A stretch of 64,000 bases of DNA, taken from assembly GCF_030296835.1 (NCBI RefSeq), contig NZ_AP027923.1, forward strand, positions 738,571 through 802,570, given 5' to 3'. This document shows positions 18,151 to 27,522 of this stretch, piece by piece; the first letter of the stretch is position 1, and each line of letters opens with the position of its first letter. The position numbers and the translations under genes were made by a program. Source of the DNA: Pseudoalteromonas sp. MM1. GTDB taxonomy: Bacteria; Pseudomonadota; Gammaproteobacteria; Enterobacterales; Alteromonadaceae. A model generated the notes under the pieces. The model saw nothing but the letters and a program-made list of their open reading frames with translations. It ran no database searches and had not been told where the DNA came from.

Positions 18151-19998
18151 TTATTTTATGGTAACTGGTAATGTACCAAGCGCGTGTGCCTTGCCTAACA
18201 ATACTTTAGCAAGCGCTGTAAATGCAGGCCCTGCTACGACATTGTTTTTATCTGTATCAATATTATAAGCATAAGATGCCAGTACTGCGTTAGCGCTATT
18301 ACCAAACTGCGCTATATCGTAGGGGGCACGTAAGCTTATAAAAATTATTTTTTTATCTAATGATGCAGCAATATCGAGTAATGATGATAAGGCTTTAGGT
18401 TGCTCAGCAGTATTGAGTGCAAAGTGAGGGTCGTCTTTTAAATCATCCATTCCGCCAATCTCTACAGCGCTTTGGTTAGGCGTAGCGTTGCCTGCAATTA
18501 CAATATCTGCATTTTTAATTAAGCTATGTGCTTTTACTGGGTCAAACCCTTGCAAACTACTACAACTGTATTTAAGTGTGGCTGTACTTATAGTACTCAG
18601 TGCCTGTTGCATGGCCATGCATTTTCGAGTATCGGGCATAATAATATGAATGTGTTGGCCTTTGTTTAAACTAAGGGGCAATATATTTGCGTTATTTTTA
18701 ACCTCAGTTATAGCATTTACGGCAAGCTCTGCTTCTATTTTTCGATGTGCTTGAGAGCCAATAATATCTTTTGCTTTGGCTAACATGCTTAATGGGTCTA
18801 ACTTTGTCGTTAATTTAAACTTATTTTTTAAAGCTGTTATACGCGCAGCTGACTGAGCTACTTCGTCTTTATTTAGCTGATTACTATTAACCGATGCAAC
18901 TAGTTCATCCATTAGGTTGTCGAGTGCGTTTAAATCAGCCGGCGTTCTGATTTCTATTGGCATAAGCGCAAGATCAACGCCTGCAGCAAAGGTGTTGATC
19001 ACCGCTTGAGTCGGGGTGAAAAAATGGCTAATACCAGCCATATCTAAAGCGTCGGTTACCACCACACCTTGATAATTTAGCTCTTCTCTTAAAATATCAG
19101 TAATAATGGTACGTGACATAGTGGCGGGTTTTATCATGCTTTTGCCATCAACACTTACAAATGTACTGCTATCGAGTTGTGGGTATTGAATATGCGCCGT
19201 CATAATCATACCTGGGTTTTGCGTGGCAATTATATGTTTAAAGGGAGCTAAGTCTTGTTGGTATATGTCTTCTTTTGAGTGATTGACTTGTGGTAACCCT
19301 GTGTGGCTATCTACGTTGGTATCGCCGTGCCCCGGAAAATGCTTTAACGAGCTAATAACACCATTGCTTTCAAACCCCGCTACTTGTGAAGCGCCCAATT
19401 TGCTCACCAACGCTGGGTTTTCACCAAACGAGCGTACATTAATGACCGGATTGTCGGGGTTCATGTTTACATCTACCGTGGGGGCATAGTTAACATTAAT
19501 ACCTAACGATTTAAGCTCTTTAGCTATAACAGTGGCTGATTGGGTTGCGTATTTGGTGCCATGCTTTTTATAAGTAGCACCAATAGACATATTTCCTGTA
19601 AACGAAGTGGCTACATCACGTGGTAAACGCGCTACGCGTCCGCCTTCTTGGTCTATCGAAATAAATAACGGCAGCTTAGAGCTTGATTTACTTGCAGCAG
19701 CTTGTAGTTGACTGTTAAGGGTAATGGTTTGCTCAATAGATTGGGTGTTTTCAGAAAATAAAATAACGCCGCCAATATTATGTTTTGTAATGGCCGCTGA
19801 TAGCTCATCGGGGAGGGAAGTAACCGGTGTTCTACAATGTTTGCTAATCCCTTGCTGACAAAAGTAGCGTAAATCAAGAATGAGTTTTTGGCCAAGCTGT
19901 TGCTCAAGAGACAATGAAGATTTAGCAAAAGAAGATTGTAATGGCATTAAGCACCCAGATAAAAAAACAATAGATGAAATAAAGCATTTATTTAGCAA
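18151..19998 (-). CDS. glycoside hydrolase family 3 lipoprotein (beta-N-acetylhexosaminidase-like)
   Basis: A 615-residue GH3 enzyme, NagZ-like in motifs: KHFPGHGDT at residues 219-227 (the His/Asp acid-base loop of GH3 N-acetylglucosaminidases) and VVTDALDM with nucleophile Asp316. The N-terminus has a hydrophobic stretch ending in the lipobox LSGC (Cys16), so it is probably an outer-membrane or periplasmic lipoprotein, unlike cytoplasmic NagZ. A second domain of about 220 residues follows the TIM barrel, as in the longer two-domain GH3 members. Likely substrates are chitin oligomers or muropeptides. First gene of a two-gene operon with pxpA. Confidence 0.92.
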   Translation of the reverse strand: MLNKCFISSIVFLSGCLMPLQSSFAKSSLSLEQQLGQKLILDLRYFCQQGISKHCRTPVTSLPDELSAAITKHNIGGVILFSENTQSIEQTITLNSQLQAAASKSSSKLPLFISIDQEGGRVARLPRDVATSFTGNMSIGATYKKHGTKYATQSATVIAKELKSLGINVNYAPTVDVNMNPDNPVINVRSFGENPALVSKLGASQVAGFESNGVISSLKHFPGHGDTNVDSHTGLPQVNHSKEDIYQQDLAPFKHIIATQNPGMIMTAHIQYPQLDSSTFVSVDGKSMIKPATMSRTIITDILREELNYQGVVVTDALDMAGISHFFTPTQAVINTFAAGVDLALMPIEIRTPADLNALDNLMDELVASVNSNQLNKDEVAQSAARITALKNKFKLTTKLDPLSMLAKAKDIIGSQAHRKIEAELAVNAITEVKNNANILPLSLNKGQHIHIIMPDTRKCMAMQQALSTISTATLKYSCSSLQGFDPVKAHSLIKNADIVIAGNATPNQSAVEIGGMDDLKDDPHFALNTAEQPKALSSLLDIAASLDKKIIFISLRAPYDIAQFGNSANAVLASYAYNIDTDKNNVVAGPAFTALAKVLLGKAHALGTLPVTIK

Positions 19999-20375
19999 AA
20001 ATACACTCCAACGCTAAATAGATAAGTGGCAGGTAGCTTATCTATTTTTGTGTACAACTGCAAAGTACAGCTGTTTATACGGATAGAGTAACGAGTTAGG
20101 GGTGTATAATGGCTGAATACACCGATGCATTAGGTTTACGATTTATGCCCTTATCACAAATTAATTCTGTTGCTGAACATAAAGGCTTGACATATATAGT
20201 TAACTCTATATAGTGGGCCGCAGCTAGAAAGAAAGCATGATAGTTTATAAATCTTTATTTCGTTGTTGTATAAGTAATACTTGTAGTACCGTCCTGAAGT
20301 TTTTAAGTACCATCTCATTTTTTGCTACACCCGCTCTTATGAGCATATTTTTTATTTTTATATCAGGATATTACA
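19999..20375. other. intergenic region carrying the cold-shock gene promoter and leader
   Basis: Divergent gap between the GH3 gene and the cold-shock gene. It contains the promoter at 20187-20214 and a ~155-nt untranslated leader. No gene was found in it. Confidence 0.6.
20187..20214 (+). promoter_or_regulatory. sigma70 promoter for the cold-shock gene
   Basis: Consensus -35 TTGACA at 20187-20192, a 16-bp spacer and -10 TATAGT at 20209-20214. The spacer overlaps an inverted repeat TATATAG-TTAACT-CTATATA (20193-20212). The expected start near 20221 gives a leader of about 155 nt before the ATG, the arrangement known for cspA-type thermosensing mRNAs. Confidence 0.75.
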
Positions 20376-20585
20376 ATGTCTAACATCGTATCAGGTACAG
20401 TTAAGTGGTTTAACGAATCTAAAGGTTTTGGTTTCATCGAGCAAGAAAATGGCCCAGACGTTTTCGCACATTTCTCAGCAATCAAAAGCGAAGGTTTCAA
20501 AACTTTAGCTGAAGGCCAACGTGTAGAGTTCACTCTTTCACAAGGTCAAAAAGGTCCTCAAGCGGATAACATCACTCCGTTATAA
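20376..20585 (+). CDS. CspA-family cold-shock protein
   Basis: A 69-residue single cold-shock domain protein that binds single-stranded RNA/DNA. RNP1 KGFGFI is at residues 16-21 and RNP2 VFAHF at 29-33, with the conserved aromatic KWF at the start. CAGGA precedes the ATG with good spacing. The gene has a strong promoter, a long leader and its own terminator, which suggests post-transcriptional thermal control as in E. coli cspA. Which csp paralog it is cannot be told from sequence alone. Confidence 0.96.
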   Translation: MSNIVSGTVKWFNESKGFGFIEQENGPDVFAHFSAIKSEGFKTLAEGQRVEFTLSQGQKGPQADNITPL

Positions 20586-20608
20586 TTTTTACTTTTAAAG
20601 TAAAAATA

Positions 20609-20637
20609 AAAAAAAGCGCTTAAGGCGCTTTTTTTGT
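20609..20637 (+). terminator. terminator after the cold-shock gene
   Basis: AAAAAGCGC-TTAAG-GCGCTTTTTTT, a GC stem with an A-run before and U-run after, 30 bp past the stop. Confidence 0.9.
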
Positions 20638-20706
20638 GCCTAAAATTTGACTGTACAACACTGCCATCTATCATTTAATAATATAAATTAATGTAGTGGT
20701 GCGGTT

Positions 20707-21462
20707 ATTCTAAAACTCTTCTTTCTTATTGCTTGTCCCTTCCTAAGCACGTTTAGCTATGCAAACCATTTTAAGTTAGTTATTTATACAGATCAGTTTG
20801 CACCCTATAATTTTATAAACGAGCACGGCCAACTTGTTGGCGCTAACTACGATATAGTCAACGCATTGTGTATTAAAGCAGAAGTAGAGTGCGACTTTAA
20901 AGTAATGCCCTGGAAACGCGCGGCCACATTAGTAAATAAAACACCCCACTCAGCTATATTCTCTATTGCTAAACAGACTAACAGGATCCCCCTTTATAAT
21001 TGGCTTGGTCCATTAACTACCGCGCGAACCTATTTTTATAAATTAAACAGCCGTTCAGATATTACAGTTAATACAATCACCGATACAAAAAAATACATAT
21101 TAGGTATGGTAAGGGCTGATATTTACCAGTCGTTAGTTAAAAATATCGGGTTTATAGAAGGGCAAAATCTAATGACCTTTGGAGAAGAGCAGCAGTATAT
21201 TCAGCTTTTTATTAATAACAAAATAGACCTTATATTAGGCTCTGAGCATGTTATATATAATCAACTTAGGCCTTATAATATTAATTTAGATAATGTCAAA
21301 AAGTTAATTGAACTACCTGTTAGTAGCGACTTAAAAGACAACTATCTAGCTTTTAATAAGGCTGTTCCTCAGCATATAGTACAACAGTTTGAATATGCAT
21401 TTAAATTACTTAAAGAAGAGCGAGAACTAGCCTCTTTTATTCAGCCCTATAGCAACTACTAA
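20707..21462 (+). CDS. periplasmic solute-binding protein family 3; start codon apparently lost
   Basis: The protein has the SBP family-3 (amino-acid-binding-like) pattern: LVIYTDQFAPYNFINEHGQLVGANYDIVNAL, then KVMPWKRAATL and a second lobe with ADIYQSLVKNIGF. The frame stays open upstream to a stop at 20689 and encodes a good signal peptide (LKLFFLIACPFLSTFSYA). However, no ATG, GTG or TTG lies in frame before that signal peptide; the first in-frame TTG is at 20866, inside the mature domain. The ATG at 20691 is out of frame. Either initiation uses ATT near 20707 or the gene has lost its start. Compare the intact relative on the other strand at 21732-22451. There is no permease or ATPase gene beside it. 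Confidence 0.65.
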   Translation: MLKLFFLIACPFLSTFSYANHFKLVIYTDQFAPYNFINEHGQLVGANYDIVNALCIKAEVECDFKVMPWKRAATLVNKTPHSAIFSIAKQTNRIPLYNWLGPLTTARTYFYKLNSRSDITVNTITDTKKYILGMVRADIYQSLVKNIGFIEGQNLMTFGEEQQYIQLFINNKIDLILGSEHVIYNQLRPYNINLDNVKKLIELPVSSDLKDNYLAFNKAVPQHIVQQFEYAFKLLKEERELASFIQPYSNY

Positions 21463-21669
21463 TACCAATCCATAATAATATTTAAGCATTTTTAGGGACT
21501 AAACGTGACGCTACCGGCATTTAAAAATTTTCATTTACGACTGCATGGATGCAGAAGATAGAGCAATGCAGGAGCATTTGCTGAGAACAACCAAATAGCA
21601 AATATTTTGCCTAGCTATCAACATGTTTTTCTACCTCAAAATAAATCGCTTAATTAAGCGGGCTGGTAT
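21462..21669 (+). mobile_element. MITE-like element with ATACCAATCC ends, copy 1
   Basis: A 208-bp element beginning ATACCAATCC exactly at the stop codon of the upstream gene and ending GGCTGGTAT, a slightly decayed inverted end. Its interior (TTTTTAGGGACTAAACGTG near the left, CATGGATGCAG in the middle) matches, in opposite orientation, the copy at 42296-42504. It is too short to encode a transposase. Confidence 0.8.
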
Positions 21670-21731
21670 AATACTAAACCTGTATTGTATTTGATGTGCA
21701 TATACAGAGTTATTATTTAATTAAGTTGATG

Positions 21732-22451
21732 TTATGGGGCTTGAATATAAGGTGAGGGGGTGTGTTTAGTTACTTCAAAAAAAGCCTTATTTAGAGCATC
21801 TATATACTGGGGGGCTGTTCCTAAATTAGCAGCTAAATAAGAATGCACCTTGAGCTCATCAACGATATGAATAACACTCAAAAAGTTTTTTTCTAGTTTG
21901 AGGTACTCTGCCATTTGCAGCATAAATGCCGGATCATCAACTATTAAATCAACCTTTTTTGCTATTAACAAAGCGTAGGATTGCTTTATATCCGATGTTA
22001 ATACAACCTCAAAACCAAGTGAGGTTAAAATTTTTGTGGCGTAATCATGACGTTGCATAGCTATTTTGTAAGATTTAGCGTCTTCTGTTTTTGTTACTTT
22101 AATATCTTGGCGTGAGCTTAAAGCTATAAAACCTAGTTCAAAATAACCAATAGGTTCGCCTATCCAAATAAATTGTTTTTCTCGCTCGGGCGTTCGTGCA
22201 ATGCTGTATATAAAGGTGTTTTTTACTTTTGATGCAACCATAAAAGCGCGTGCCCAAGGGTAAATATGTATGTCTGCAGTGTAATTTGCGGCTTCAAAAA
22301 CCTGCCTAATAAACTCTGTACCTGCACCTGTGACTTCTCCATCGTTTAGTACCTGATGGGGAGGAGCAAGTTCAGTCACGACTAAAAGTTGCTTTTGTGA
22401 TGCTGCGCTAAAAAAAGAACATAACAAGAACAAAAATATAAATACACGCAT
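21732..22451 (-). CDS. periplasmic solute-binding protein family 3
   Basis: A 239-residue exported protein: signal peptide MRVFIFLFLLCSFFSAAS, then LLVVTELAPPHQVLNDGEVTGAGTEFIRQV, the usual SBP family-3 N-lobe. IYPWARAF and TPEREKQFIWIGEP follow, with a second lobe in AKKVDLIVDD. The pattern matches the stand-alone solute-binding proteins common in Pseudoalteromonas and Shewanella, which lack a cognate permease nearby. The ligand is unknown. It is flanked on both sides by copies of the ATACCAATCC element. Confidence 0.85.
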   Translation of the reverse strand: MRVFIFLFLLCSFFSAASQKQLLVVTELAPPHQVLNDGEVTGAGTEFIRQVFEAANYTADIHIYPWARAFMVASKVKNTFIYSIARTPEREKQFIWIGEPIGYFELGFIALSSRQDIKVTKTEDAKSYKIAMQRHDYATKILTSLGFEVVLTSDIKQSYALLIAKKVDLIVDDPAFMLQMAEYLKLEKNFLSVIHIVDELKVHSYLAANLGTAPQYIDALNKAFFEVTKHTPSPYIQAP

Positions 22452-22529
22452 TAATTTGGCTTACCTTCTAGTGTTTCTATAATCCATTTTTTATTGATAC
22501 GCTTTGGCATAACGTATAGCAGGCTAATT

Positions 22530-22691
22530 ATACAAATCTGCAATAATACTTAATCATTTTTACAGAGCTACACGTGTCGCTAGATACGTTAAAGTATTCT
22601 CACTTAGAACAGCTAAGTAGCTAATTTTTGCCTAATTACCAGCACGATTTTCCAGCCTTAAAATAGATCACTTAATTAAGCTAATTGGTAT
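22530..22691 (+). mobile_element. MITE-like element with ATACCAATCC ends, copy 2 (shortened)
   Basis: A 162-bp degenerate copy: the left end reads ATACAAATCTGC, the interior keeps CTTAATCATTTTTA and ACACGTGTCGCTAGA, and the right end is AATTGGTAT preceded by AGATCACTTAATTAAGC as in copy 3. It lies 79 bp upstream of the start of the solute-binding gene at 21732-22451. The remaining gap to 22963 shows only the nupC terminator. Confidence 0.7.
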
Positions 22692-22855
22692 TAGTTGATA
22701 TTGGCTAATACTAGTGTGGTATAAGATTACAAATTTACCAATTGATTTGCTAAATGAAGTGGAGGAAAGCGTAATTATTTCCGCAAGTTGTATAAGTATT
22801 TAGAGGTGGGGAAAGTGGGTGAGTAGAGTATAAAAGAGCATCTCTAAAACGATAA

Positions 22856-22877
22856 AAGGGCCTTGCGGCCCTTGGTG
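22856..22877 (-). terminator. terminator of the udk-nupC operon
   Basis: AAGGGCC-GCAA-GGCCCTT on the minus strand, followed by a short U-rich stretch (TTTTATCG), about 90 bp past the nupC stop. Confidence 0.7.
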
Positions 22878-22963
22878 AAGTATCGTTCAAGTCAGATAGT
22901 GCTTTAACCCCTTAAAGTACTATCTTCTTGTTTTGCAACACCGGTGTTCATCTCATTAAGTTT

Positions 22964-24187
22964 CTAAGCTAGCGAGAGGAAAAACCCAGCAATTGCTGCG
23001 CTCATAAGGTTAGCCATAGATCCTGCTAACACTGCTCTGAGCCCTAAGCGTGCGATATCCTTTCGCCGACTAGGCGCCATACCGCCTAATCCACCTAGTA
23101 AAATAGCTATCGACGATAGATTAGCAAACCCACATAACGCAAATGTTACAATTGCTTGAGTGTGCGCACTTAACGTATCGCGATAATTTATAAAGTCTAA
23201 GTAAGCAACAAATTCATTTACTACTAACTTTTGACCAATAAAACTGCCTGCTATGATTGCCTCATCCCATGGTACGCCAAGTAACCATGCAACAGGAGCA
23301 AATACATAACCTAAAATTTCTTGTAGCGTTAAAGTAGGGTAATCAAACCAACCCCCAATACCGCCTAATAAACCATTTAATAATGCTATTAATGCTACGA
23401 AAGCTAATAGCATTGCGCCCACATTTAGCGCTAAATGCATACCGTTAGCTGCGCCTGATGCCGCTGCATCAATAACATTAACCGGCTTGTCTTCATCGCT
23501 GTCTAACTCTGCAAGCGTATCTTTAGGTGTTTCGGTCTCTGGCACAATCATTTTGGCCATTAAAAACCCACCTGGTGCAGCCATAAAGCTGGCGGCAATT
23601 AAATACTTAAGCTCTACACCAATAATTACGTAACCTGCCATTACAGAGCCCGCTACGGTAGCTAAACCGCCAACCATTACGGCAAACAACTCAGACTTAG
23701 TCATGGTTGCTATAAACGGCTTAACAATCAAAGGTGCTTCAGTTTGGCCAACAAAAATATTAGCCGTAGCTGAGAGCGATTCTGTACGAGAGGTTTTCAA
23801 TAGTTTTTGTAAACCACCGCCCAGAATTTTAATTATCCAATCCATAATGCCAATGTGATAAAGCACAGCAACAAGTGCTGAGAAAAACACAATGACCGGT
23901 AAAACTTGAATAGCAAAAATAAAACCGAGAGTGTCTTGCGAAGCAAGCGGGCCAAATAAAAACCCAATCCCGTCGTTTGCAAAGCTAATAACCGAAGAGA
24001 CGGCACTAGACATACTTGCTAACACGTTTTTGCCTGCTTCAAAAAACAGCACAAACCCACCAATAACTACTTGCATGGCAAAGGCTATCGCTACGGTGCG
24101 TAAGTTAATTGCTTTGCGGTTAGTCGACGCCGCAAAAGCAATACTTAGTAGTACAAACATGCCTACTAAGCTCATAAATGTTGTCAT
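22964..24187 (-). CDS. nupC: NupC-family concentrative nucleoside transporter
   Basis: A 407-residue inner-membrane protein that couples nucleoside uptake to an ion gradient (CNT family). It is almost entirely hydrophobic, with about ten TM stretches. Family motifs include the [34 protein letters not shown] region and the C-terminal [10 protein letters not shown]...[20 protein letters not shown]. It is the second gene after udk (17 bp apart) and divergent from deoB-deoD, which fits a nucleoside salvage locus. It could equally be named nupX or nupG-like; the CNT family is certain, the substrate range is not. Confidence 0.93.
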   Translation of the reverse strand: MTTFMSLVGMFVLLSIAFAASTNRKAINLRTVAIAFAMQVVIGGFVLFFEAGKNVLASMSSAVSSVISFANDGIGFLFGPLASQDTLGFIFAIQVLPVIVFFSALVAVLYHIGIMDWIIKILGGGLQKLLKTSRTESLSATANIFVGQTEAPLIVKPFIATMTKSELFAVMVGGLATVAGSVMAGYVIIGVELKYLIAASFMAAPGGFLMAKMIVPETETPKDTLAELDSDEDKPVNVIDAAASGAANGMHLALNVGAMLLAFVALIALLNGLLGGIGGWFDYPTLTLQEILGYVFAPVAWLLGVPWDEAIIAGSFIGQKLVVNEFVAYLDFINYRDTLSAHTQAIVTFALCGFANLSSIAILLGGLGGMAPSRRKDIARLGLRAVLAGSMANLMSAAIAGFFLSLA

Positions 24188-24204
24188 ACAGATGTTTCCC
24201 GTTA

Positions 24205-24834
24205 TTATTCTTGTAGTAAATACTTAATTTTACTTTTAATAATATCAATCGCAACGCGGTTCATTCCGCCTCGAGTCACAACCAAATCAGCGTTATGCTT
24301 TGAAGGCTCAATAAATTGATAAAACATCGGTCTAACAGTTGCTTGATATTGCTCAACAACAGATTGTAATGTTCTGCCTCTTTTTTCCATGTCTCGTTGC
24401 ATACGACGCATTAAGCAAATATCAAGGGGTGTATCTATAAATACCTTAATATCAAATTCTTTATTAAGTGCTTTATCACTTAATAATAAAATACCTTCTA
24501 CTATTAAAATTTTAGCTGCAGCAACGCGACGAGTTTCATCGCTTCGTGTATGTTGTGCATAATCATAAGTAGGTACTTCGACAGAGTTACCACTACGAAG
24601 CTGAGTTAAATGTTCAAGCATTAACTCATGTTCAAATGCATCAGGATGGTCGTAGTTAGTTTGCGTACGGTGTTCCATAGGCAAATGCGACTGATCCTTG
24701 TAATAAGCATCTTCTTCAATAATGGCGATAGCGCCTGGTTCAAGCTCATTAACCAACTCATTATAAATAGTTTGGCTAAAAAGAGATTTGCCCGACGCCG
24801 ATGCGCCAGCAATAGCTATAATAGTTCGTGTCAC
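24205..24834 (-). CDS. udk: uridine kinase
   Basis: Phosphorylates uridine and cytidine to UMP and CMP. P-loop GASASGKS is at residues 10-17, followed by [35 protein letters not shown] and [17 protein letters not shown], very close to the E. coli enzyme. A GTG at 24834 is chosen as start: it gives [10 protein letters not shown] and has a GGTGAG ribosome site 7 nt away. A longer reading from 24852 would bury that site. It is co-transcribed with nupC and divergent from deoB. Confidence 0.95.
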   Translation of the reverse strand: MTRTIIAIAGASASGKSLFSQTIYNELVNELEPGAIAIIEEDAYYKDQSHLPMEHRTQTNYDHPDAFEHELMLEHLTQLRSGNSVEVPTYDYAQHTRSDETRRVAAAKILIVEGILLLSDKALNKEFDIKVFIDTPLDICLMRRMQRDMEKRGRTLQSVVEQYQATVRPMFYQFIEPSKHNADLVVTRGGMNRVAIDIIKSKIKYLLQE

Positions 24835-24956
24835 TAAAGTTCTCACCCACACAGAAAGGAAAAGTTGTTTGGTTGATCACAATAGCAAAAAAGACACGAA
24901 TAATCTCTTTTGCTTTGCTTAAGAACGCAAATTTATAATGTTTAGCTTTTATGAAA

Positions 24957-24972
24957 CAGGACTTATGTCCTG
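24957..24972. promoter_or_regulatory. palindrome in the udk/deoB divergent region
   Basis: CAGGAC-TTAT-GTCCTG, perfect 6-bp arms, 57 bp upstream of deoB and 122 bp upstream of udk. A possible operator for nucleoside control; no known site was matched. Confidence 0.35.
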
Positions 24973-25028
24973 TACGGAAAATTCGATCAGCGGATAAAGT
25001 AACCACCTAGAAGCAAAGTGAGGTCAAC

Positions 25029-26246
25029 ATGGCAAGAGCAATCATCTTAATGGCAGACAGCCTAGGTATAGGCGCAGCACCCGATGCAGACAAATTTGGT
25101 GATGTTGGAGCAAATACACTCGCCCACTTATTAAAAGCATACCACGACGAAACGGGTAAAGCGTTATCGTTACCTAATTTATCTAAATTAGGTTTAATCG
25201 ATGCCTGTGAGGCAGCGGGCGGTGAAACGTGTTTAGTTTCTGAGCGTCAAGCATCGCAAGGTGCATGGGGTTATGCAAAAGAGCTTTCAAGCGGTAAAGA
25301 TACGCCATCAGGGCACTGGGAAATGGCCGGCGTACCTGTGTTATTTGATTGGGGCTACTTCCCTAAAACACAGCCGAGTTTTCCACAAGAATTTGTAGAC
25401 AAATTTATAGCGCGTACCGGTATACCTGGCATTTTAGGCAATTGCCATGCATCAGGTACCACTATTCTAGAACAATTAGGCGAAGAGCACGTAAAATCAG
25501 GTAAACCAATTTGTTACACCTCAGCAGATAGCGTGTTTCAAATTGCCGCACATGAAGAGTCTTTTGGCCTTGAGCGCCTTTACGAAGTGTGTGAAATTGC
25601 CCGCGAGTTACTTGACGAGCTAAATATAGGTCGTGTTATTGCCAGGCCGTTTTTAGGTACAAATAGTGCAGATTTTGCGCGTACAGGTAACCGCCGAGAC
25701 TATTCTGTGCTGCCGCCATCACCTACGTTATTAGATGTATTATCAAAACACGGCGGTGAAGTAATAAGCATTGGTAAAATTTCAGATATATACGCACACC
25801 AAGGCATTACACAAAAGCACAAAGCCCCAGGGCTAATGAATTTACTTGAAAAAAGCAGCGAAGTATTAGCAAGCGCGCCAGACAACAGCTTAATTTTTAC
25901 CAATTTAGTTGATTTTGACGAAAAATTTGGCCACCGCCGCAACCCTGTTGGTTATGCAAAAGCGTTAAAAGAATTTGACGATTACTTACCAACTATACTA
26001 AACCAATTAAATGCAGATGACGTGTTAATGATCACTGCAGATCACGGCTGTGACCCAACCTTTCCAGGTTCTGAGCACACCCGCGAATATGTACCAGTTA
26101 TAGCTTATCAACCGGGCATGCAAAATACCCCGCTTGGCGAGCGCAATAGCTTTGCAGATATCGGTCAAACCCTAGCACAGTGGTTTAACTTACCTGCACT
26201 TGAATACGGTGACGGCTTTATAAACAAGCTAAACGCGCCTAAATAA
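25029..26246 (+). CDS. deoB: phosphopentomutase
   Basis: Interconverts (deoxy)ribose-1-phosphate and 5-phosphate in nucleoside breakdown. The 405-residue alkaline-phosphatase-superfamily enzyme has [18 protein letters not shown] at its N-terminus, the catalytic Thr segment [13 protein letters not shown], and the metal ligands in [13 protein letters not shown] and [19 protein letters not shown]. The GTGAGG ribosome site is clear. deoD follows after 15 bp, forming a deoBD operon. Confidence 0.97.
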   Translation: MARAIILMADSLGIGAAPDADKFGDVGANTLAHLLKAYHDETGKALSLPNLSKLGLIDACEAAGGETCLVSERQASQGAWGYAKELSSGKDTPSGHWEMAGVPVLFDWGYFPKTQPSFPQEFVDKFIARTGIPGILGNCHASGTTILEQLGEEHVKSGKPICYTSADSVFQIAAHEESFGLERLYEVCEIARELLDELNIGRVIARPFLGTNSADFARTGNRRDYSVLPPSPTLLDVLSKHGGEVISIGKISDIYAHQGITQKHKAPGLMNLLEKSSEVLASAPDNSLIFTNLVDFDEKFGHRRNPVGYAKALKEFDDYLPTILNQLNADDVLMITADHGCDPTFPGSEHTREYVPVIAYQPGMQNTPLGERNSFADIGQTLAQWFNLPALEYGDGFINKLNAPK

Positions 26247-26261
26247 AAAGGAAAACAATTA

Positions 26262-26963
26262 ATGAGTACTCCGCATATTAGTGCAAACGTTGGTGACTTC
26301 GCTGAAACAGTATTAATGCCGGGCGATCCGCTTCGTGCACAATACATTGCTGAAAACTTTTTAGATGATGCTGTACAAGTAACAGGCGTACGTAACATGT
26401 ACGGCTTTACAGGCACATATAAAGGTAAACCTGTAAGTATTATGGGTTCGGGCATGGGCATACCATCTATGTCTATTTATGCGCGAGAGTTAATTGCAAG
26501 CTTTGGCGTTAAAAACATTATCCGTATTGGTACCTGTGGTGGTATTGGTACAGATATTAAAATTCGCGACGTAATTTTTGCACAAGGCGCAAGCACCGAC
26601 TCAAACGTAAACCGTGCACGCGTTCGTGGTTACGATTTTTCAGCAATTGCTAACTTTGACCTACTATTAAACGGCGTTAACGCCGCTAAAGAGCTAGGTA
26701 TTAAAGCAAAAGTAGGTAACGTATTTACTACCGATACCTTCTACCAAGCTGACGACACATTCTACAAAGACCTAGACAAACTAGGTGTACTTGCTGTCGA
26801 TATGGAAACAGCCGGTTTATACGGTGTAGCAGCAGAGTACGGTGCAAATGCAATGGCGTTATTCACGGTAAGCGATCACGTGATCACTGGTGAAGCAACA
26901 CCAGCCGATGAGCGTCAAAGCACGTTTAACGAAATGGTTAAAATTGCATTAGAGTCTATTTAA
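26262..26963 (+). CDS. deoD: purine nucleoside phosphorylase DeoD
   Basis: Phosphorolysis of purine (deoxy)nucleosides, hexameric bacterial type. The 233-residue protein begins [26 protein letters not shown]. It has [37 protein letters not shown] and the catalytic-Asp segment [19 protein letters not shown] precedes the ATG. It is the last gene of deoBD, ending at the terminator at 27058-27084. Confidence 0.97.
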   Translation: MSTPHISANVGDFAETVLMPGDPLRAQYIAENFLDDAVQVTGVRNMYGFTGTYKGKPVSIMGSGMGIPSMSIYARELIASFGVKNIIRIGTCGGIGTDIKIRDVIFAQGASTDSNVNRARVRGYDFSAIANFDLLLNGVNAAKELGIKAKVGNVFTTDTFYQADDTFYKDLDKLGVLAVDMETAGLYGVAAEYGANAMALFTVSDHVITGEATPADERQSTFNEMVKIALESI

Positions 26964-27057
26964 TAAACGCAATTTTATTAAATTAGCAAACAGTTCCTTG
27001 GTAACGTATTCACTAAGTTTTGGAGACACGCCCAAAGTGAAGTGAGACTAAACCCCC

Positions 27058-27084
27058 AAAGCCGCATTTTATGCGGCTTTTTTT
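27058..27084 (+). terminator. terminator after deoD
   Basis: AAAGCCGCAT-TTT-ATGCGGCTTT followed by TTTT: 10-bp perfect stem. Confidence 0.93.
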
Positions 27085-27137
27085 ATGCCTATAAAAGCGT
27101 TGCTTTAAACGAAAGCAAGTTGCGCATTAACAAACAA

Positions 27138-27199
27138 GTAGCAGCGAGTTTACCTCGCGTTTGATATTAAACTTGTTCGTGGCATAAAGCAGCTGCTAC
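27138..27199. repeat. 62-bp hairpin repeat, copy 1
   Basis: The unit starts GTAGCAGCGAGTTT, ends AAAGCAGCTGCTAC, and has GTAGCAGC / GCTGCTAC as terminal inverted arms. An almost identical unit lies at 27307-27368 and a half-unit near 30300-30320 (GCGGCATAAAGCCGCTGCTAC). No gene is present between deoD and fpr. Confidence 0.8.
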
Positions 27200-27306
27200 T
27201 CATTAATTCTCTCAAAGCACACAGAGGCGCTTAGTGTTACACACCGATAATGGGGTTGATGAATCACTGACATAATCACTCATGAACGAAAGCACACTCT
27301 AACCGC

Positions 27307-27368
27307 GTAGCAGCGAGTTTTCCTCGCGTTTGATATTAAACTTGTTCGTGGCATAAAGCCGCTGCTAT
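27307..27368. repeat. 62-bp hairpin repeat, copy 2
   Basis: Same length as copy 1 at 27138-27199 with few differences (GTAGCAGCGAGTTT start, GCTGCTAT end). Direct orientation, 169 bp apart. Confidence 0.8.
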
Positions 27369-27522
27369 TCATCTTTTTAATCAAACTAATGTTACCCAAA
27401 GTAAAAGCGCTACCTTTAAAAAGTAACTGCTCGCAGTGTTACTCTTACTAAGTTAATGCTAGTGTATAAATTACAACCATTTATTGTTTTTGTTGTTTAA
27501 CCGTTAAGCTATGGAGTTGACT

